Shown here piece by piece: positions 15,448-18,118 of a DNA stretch of 18,118 nucleotides. The notes beneath the pieces were generated by a model. That model ran no database searches and was not told the DNA's origin. It saw only the letters and a list, made by a program, of their open reading frames with translations. Within the stretch, counting starts at the first letter, position 1; each line of letters opens with the position of its first letter. The stretch is taken from contig CAIPBN010000672.1 in the NCBI GenBank assembly GCA_903863315.1, positions 1-18,118 of the forward strand, read 5' to 3'. The stretch is from an uncultured Verrucomicrobiota bacterium. GTDB taxonomy: Bacteria; Verrucomicrobiota; Verrucomicrobiia; Limisphaerales; SXTU01. The position numbers and the translations under genes were made by a program.

Positions 15448-16556
15448 GCGCCGTGGCCGCGAAGCCTCCAGTCTGCTACCTCGACTCGCCGCTGACGCAG
15501 CTTGGCTGGAACGCCCAGCTCGAAAAGGACTTCGCCCCGCATCGCGCCGCCGGACTCGTGCCCGCACGGGTGGCGACGGAGGACCGGCATTACTACAATA
15601 TCTTCACGACGGACGCGGAGCTGATCGCGCAGATCACCGGCAAACTGCTGCACGAATCCTCTCCAACCCAACTGCCCAAGACCGGGGACTGGGTGGCGGT
15701 GGCGCTGCATGACGGCGAGGAGAAGGCGACCATCCACGCCGTGCTGCCGCGCCAGACACAGATTTCACGCAAGGTGGCCGGTCGCAACGTGGAGGAGCAG
15801 GTGCTGGCGGCCAACGTGGACGTGGTTTTCGTGGTGCAGGGACTGGACGACAACTTCAACCTGCGGCGGCTGGAGCGGTTTCTCGTCATGGTGCATGAAG
15901 GTGGCGCGCAGCCGGTGATCCTCCTGAACAAGACCGACCTCTGCCCGCACACCGCACAACGGCTGGCGGAAGTGCAGGCCGCCGTGGGCGAGACCCCGGT
16001 GCTGGCGGTCTGCGGCCTCACGGGGAGCGGGGTCAAGCGGTTGGGACAGTATATCCACGAAGGCATCACCGTGGTCTTCATCGGCTCCTCGGGCGTGGGC
16101 AAATCCACGCTCATCAATCGACTCTTCGGCGAGGAAATGCAGGCCACCCTGCCCGTGCGGGAGACGGATGCGAAGGGCCGACACACGACGACCCGGCGCG
16201 AGTTGCTGGTGCTGCCGCAAGGCGGAGTCGTGATGGATACGCCGGGCACGCGGGAGTTTCACCTCTGGCTGGCGGACACTGGCTTGCAGGACACCTTCCC
16301 CGAGATTGAGCAAATCGCCCTGCGCTGTCACTTCACCGGCTGCGGCCACACGGTTGAGAAGCAGTGCGCGGTGCGGGCCGCTGTCCAGGCTGGCGAGCTG
16401 ACGGATGACCGCTACAAAAGCTTCCTCAAACTGCGCGGGGATTTGAGCAAGCTGGAGGCGGCCTCACAGCAGAGCAGGCTGGCGCGCAAAGCCCGCGACC
16501 GGGTCGCCCTGCGCGCTTACAACCAGTTCAAGCGCGACCGGCTCGACGAGGACTGA
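15444..16556 (+). CDS. rsgA: Small-ribosomal-subunit biogenesis GTPase RsgA
   Basis: A protein of 370 residues. This circularly permuted GTPase checks late maturation of the 30S subunit. An N-terminal OB-fold covers about residues 25-110. The permuted G motifs appear in the order G4 NKTD (162-165), G1 GSSGVGKST (about 213-221) and G3 DTPG (265-268). The C-terminal zinc site is Cys295, Cys300, His302 and Cys308, the exact C-x5-C-x-H-x5-C spacing of RsgA. The TTG at 15444 overlaps the yajQ TGA (TTGA). A GTG at 15453, three codons later, is an equally possible start and would not change any domain. It converges on the LysR gene, with 6 nt between stops. Confidence 0.94.
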   Translation: MSAVAAKPPVCYLDSPLTQLGWNAQLEKDFAPHRAAGLVPARVATEDRHYYNIFTTDAELIAQITGKLLHESSPTQLPKTGDWVAVALHDGEEKATIHAVLPRQTQISRKVAGRNVEEQVLAANVDVVFVVQGLDDNFNLRRLERFLVMVHEGGAQPVILLNKTDLCPHTAQRLAEVQAAVGETPVLAVCGLTGSGVKRLGQYIHEGITVVFIGSSGVGKSTLINRLFGEEMQATLPVRETDAKGRHTTTRRELLVLPQGGVVMDTPGTREFHLWLADTGLQDTFPEIEQIALRCHFTGCGHTVEKQCAVRAAVQAGELTDDRYKSFLKLRGDLSKLEAASQQSRLARKARDRVALRAYNQFKRDRLDED

Positions 16557-16574
16557 GGCCGCTCAGGCCTCTTT
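16555..16574. terminator. Possible shared terminator between rsgA and the LysR gene
   Basis: GAGGCC (16555-16560) pairs with GGCCTC (16566-16571) around GCTCA, followed by TTT. The hairpin includes parts of both stop codons, the rsgA TGA at 16554-16556 and the LysR stop at 16565-16563. The T-run is short. Confidence 0.35.
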
Positions 16575-17441
16575 CACGATGGCGAGGAACTGCTTCATCG
16601 CCGGGGAGAGCACCTTGTTCTTCTTGAAGAGCGCGGCCAGCGGGCGGTGAAACTCCTGTCCCTCAAAGGACAGTTGGACCAGTGTCTGTTTCGCCACTTC
16701 CTGCGCGATGGTCGTCTGCGGGAGGATGGAAATGCCCGCGTCGATCTCGACGGCGCGCTTCACGGTCTCCACGTTGTCGAACTCCATGACGGTCTGCACG
16801 GTGACATTGTGCTCCTTGAAGATGCGGTCGATCGCCTTCCGCGTCGGAATGTCCGGCTCGAAGCCGATGAACTTCTGGCCATTGAGCGCCCCCAGAGGCA
16901 CGGTCTTGAGCTTGGCGAACGGATGCTGCGGATGGCACACGAGCACCATCCGGTCCTTGCGCAACGGCACCACTTCCAGCCGCGGGTCCTTGTTGGGATA
17001 GGCTACGAGGCCAAGGTCCACCACGTTGCCGAGCACGTCGTCATACACCTGGTTGGCCCGGCGGTATTCCACGTGGATTTTCACCGTGGGGAAGCCCTTC
17101 AGGAATTTCTTCATGTAGGGCGGCAAGTCGTGCAGTCCGATGCTGTAAATGGTGGCCACCCGGATGGTGCCGGAGACGATGTCGCGCACTTCCTGGAACC
17201 GGTTCTGCAACTCATCGTAGGTCTGCGTGATGCGCTTGCTGTAGTCGTAGAGAATCTCCCCCTCGCGGGTGAGGCGGAACTTCTTCTTGCTGCGCTCGAT
17301 GAGCATGGCCTTGAACTGTCGTTCGAGGGCGCTGATCTGCTGGCTGACGGCGGACTGGGTCACCCCGTTGATTTGGGCGGCCTTGGTGAAGCTCTCGGTC
17401 TCGGCGAGGTCACAGAAAACCTTGAGGCTGGACATTTGCAT
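16563..17441 (-). CDS. LysR-type transcriptional regulator
   Basis: A protein of 292 residues, typical for the family. The N-terminal winged helix-turn-helix covers residues of about 3-62 (SLKVFCDLAETESFTKAA, then GVTQSAVSQQISALE, then FRLTREGEILYDYS). It is followed by a linker helix and a periplasmic-binding-protein-like effector domain to the end (TIRVATIYSIGLHDLPPYM, DLGLVAYP, VLVCHPQHPFA, GISILPQ). The effector is unknown, although the general type resembles CysB/CbbR-like regulators. The open frame runs upstream to 17861, but that extension crosses the divergent promoter region and the FecR-type gene. ATG 17441 (MQMSSLKVF) is the natural start. Its own promoter overlaps a palindrome, which points to autoregulation. 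The FecR-type gene lies divergent and is a natural candidate target. Confidence 0.93.
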   Translation of the reverse strand: MQMSSLKVFCDLAETESFTKAAQINGVTQSAVSQQISALERQFKAMLIERSKKKFRLTREGEILYDYSKRITQTYDELQNRFQEVRDIVSGTIRVATIYSIGLHDLPPYMKKFLKGFPTVKIHVEYRRANQVYDDVLGNVVDLGLVAYPNKDPRLEVVPLRKDRMVLVCHPQHPFAKLKTVPLGALNGQKFIGFEPDIPTRKAIDRIFKEHNVTVQTVMEFDNVETVKRAVEIDAGISILPQTTIAQEVAKQTLVQLSFEGQEFHRPLAALFKKNKVLSPAMKQFLAIVKEA

Positions 17442-17447
17442 GGGCCG

Positions 17448-17476
17448 ATCAAAGACCAAAGGCGTCGGCGCGTCAA
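17448..17476 (-). promoter_or_regulatory. Sigma70-like promoter of the LysR gene, probably leaderless
   Basis: On the minus strand, TTGACG (17476-17471, 5 of 6), a 17-nt spacer and TTTGAT (17453-17448, 4 of 6) are followed by 6 nt and the ATG at 17441. This is the best promoter match in the window after the TTGACA at 271. Confidence 0.5.
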
Positions 17477-17486
17477 CTTGTGACGC
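17470..17486. promoter_or_regulatory. Candidate LysR operator (palindrome over the -35 box)
   Basis: GCGTCA (17470-17475) and TGACGC (17481-17486) form a perfect 17-bp dyad with an ACTTG centre. It covers the -35 box of the LysR promoter. LysR regulators often bind dyads in the shared divergent region. The spacing is not the classic T-N11-A box, so the call is tentative. Confidence 0.35.
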
Positions 17487-17665
17487 CGCGCGAGGGCACA
17501 GCCTGCGCCCGCGGGCACCAAGGCGCGGCCTTGAATCCGCTTCAGTGCCCGAGTGTTCATGGCGCAACGTGGGACGGTGGACTTCGCGGACGGTGAAGAC
17601 TCCCACCCGCCTGCCAACGGCTGAGTTTTGCCTTTCATTCGAGCGGTAGCTGGCAATAGATCTCG

Positions 17666-17690
17666 GTAGCCGCCCGAGAGTTCGGGCCGG
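17666..17690 (+). repeat. GTAG-led palindrome upstream of the FecR-type gene
   Basis: GTAG (17666-17669) precedes GCCCGA (17672-17677) and TCGGGC (17682-17687), a perfect 6-bp stem with a GAGT loop. CC (17670-17671) and GG (17689-17690) can extend it past one bulge. Another GTAG is at 17646-17649. This is a single REP-like unit by form only. Confidence 0.35.
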
Positions 17691-17708
17691 CGTAATTAAA
17701 AATTGAAA

Positions 17709-18118
17709 ATGAAACCCGCACTCAGACTCCTTCTCGTCCTCGCCACCCTGGCATGGACCGCCAGCCAAGCCTCCGCCGTCCCCGGCCGCGCCGAGGTCAT
17801 GAAAGTCGTCGGCACTGCCACGGTCAGCAAGGCCACGGGCGGCAGTGCCTCCATCACCCAAGGCATGGTGCTCGGCACCGGCGACACCGTCACCACCGGT
17901 CCCGCCTCCACGGTGGATCTTAACCTCGGCCTCAACGGCGATTTCCTGCGCGTGGATCCGGACAGCAGCCTGAAGATTGACAACCTCGACATAGCGAACA
18001 TTGCGGACCGCACCGTCACCACCCAGCTCAACGTGAACCGGGGCGCCATCACCGGAAACGTCGTCAACAAGCTCACCAAGGCTTCGAAGTATGAAATCAA
18101 GTCCGCCAGCGGCGTCGC
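17709..18118 (+). CDS. Secreted FecR-domain protein (3' partial)
   Basis: The frame is open from the ATG at 17709 to the window end, giving 136 residues. Residues 1-22 are a signal peptide (MKPALRLLLVLATLAWTASQ plus ASA). The visible part then reads as a FecR domain: AEVMKVVGTATV, QGMVLGTGDTVTTGPASTVDLNL, FLRVDPDSSLKIDNL, and LNVNRGAITGNVVNKLTKASKYEIKSASGV, which normally leads into a 'GIRGT' segment beyond the window. FecR proper is a membrane-bound anti-sigma/sensor protein. This one has a cleavable signal instead of an N-terminal anti-sigma region and is therefore probably an exported domain of unknown role. A stretch of A and T (AATTAAAAATTGAAA) precedes the start, without an SD. It is divergent from the LysR regulator. 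Confidence 0.75.
   Translation, partial: MKPALRLLLVLATLAWTASQASAVPGRAEVMKVVGTATVSKATGGSASITQGMVLGTGDTVTTGPASTVDLNLGLNGDFLRVDPDSSLKIDNLDIANIADRTVTTQLNVNRGAITGNVVNKLTKASKYEIKSASGV

Noticed and set aside
17442..17861. N-terminal extension of the LysR gene to 17861
   Set aside because: The extension is low in complexity, overlaps the FecR-type gene start and the promoter, and the HTH begins at 17441.

Overview
The window is GC-rich and densely coded. It most likely comes from a Verrucomicrobiota chromosome, perhaps a Pedosphaera/Limisphaera-like member. The markers are a DUF1501 protein, a PVC-type 'membrane-bound dehydrogenase' propeller, a secreted formylglycine-type sulfatase, long-form IspG and a secreted FecR-domain protein. 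The lineage is inferred from gene content, because no rRNA or tRNA is visible. Shine-Dalgarno sequences are mostly weak or absent.

Layout. 2-184 is the 3' end of a PQQ-type propeller gene. A Tat-exported DUF1501 protein (+) follows and converges on a RidA-family gene (-). Next come metK and ahcY (+), the two ends of the S-adenosylmethionine cycle, separated by a large hairpin and closed by a strong bidirectional terminator. Three minus-strand genes follow: nadB, an exported N-formylglutamate-amidohydrolase-like protein, and a PVC-type dehydrogenase propeller that lacks the usual cytochrome c domain. Divergent from these runs a plus-strand series: rseP, ispG, sulfatase, yajQ and rsgA. rsgA converges on a LysR regulator (-), which is divergent from a FecR-domain gene cut by the window end.

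The main interest is the non-coding layer. Several palindromes carry a GTAG tetranucleotide at one or both ends, as REP elements mobilised by RAYT (TnpA-REP) transposases do. One pair follows ahcY. Two supply the TAG stop codons of two neighbouring minus-strand genes, and these are the only TAG stops among the thirteen genes whose 3' ends are visible. One 71-nt element lies in frame inside ispG. A heptamer repeat encodes the hydrophobic core of a signal peptide. Long hairpins with repetitive tails sit between metK and ahcY and between rseP and ispG. Several genes also have a sigma70-like promoter so close to the ATG that the transcript would be leaderless or nearly so.

I found no CRISPR array, transposase gene, tRNA or rRNA, and no complete known defence system. 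No gap without a gene exceeds about 270 bases.
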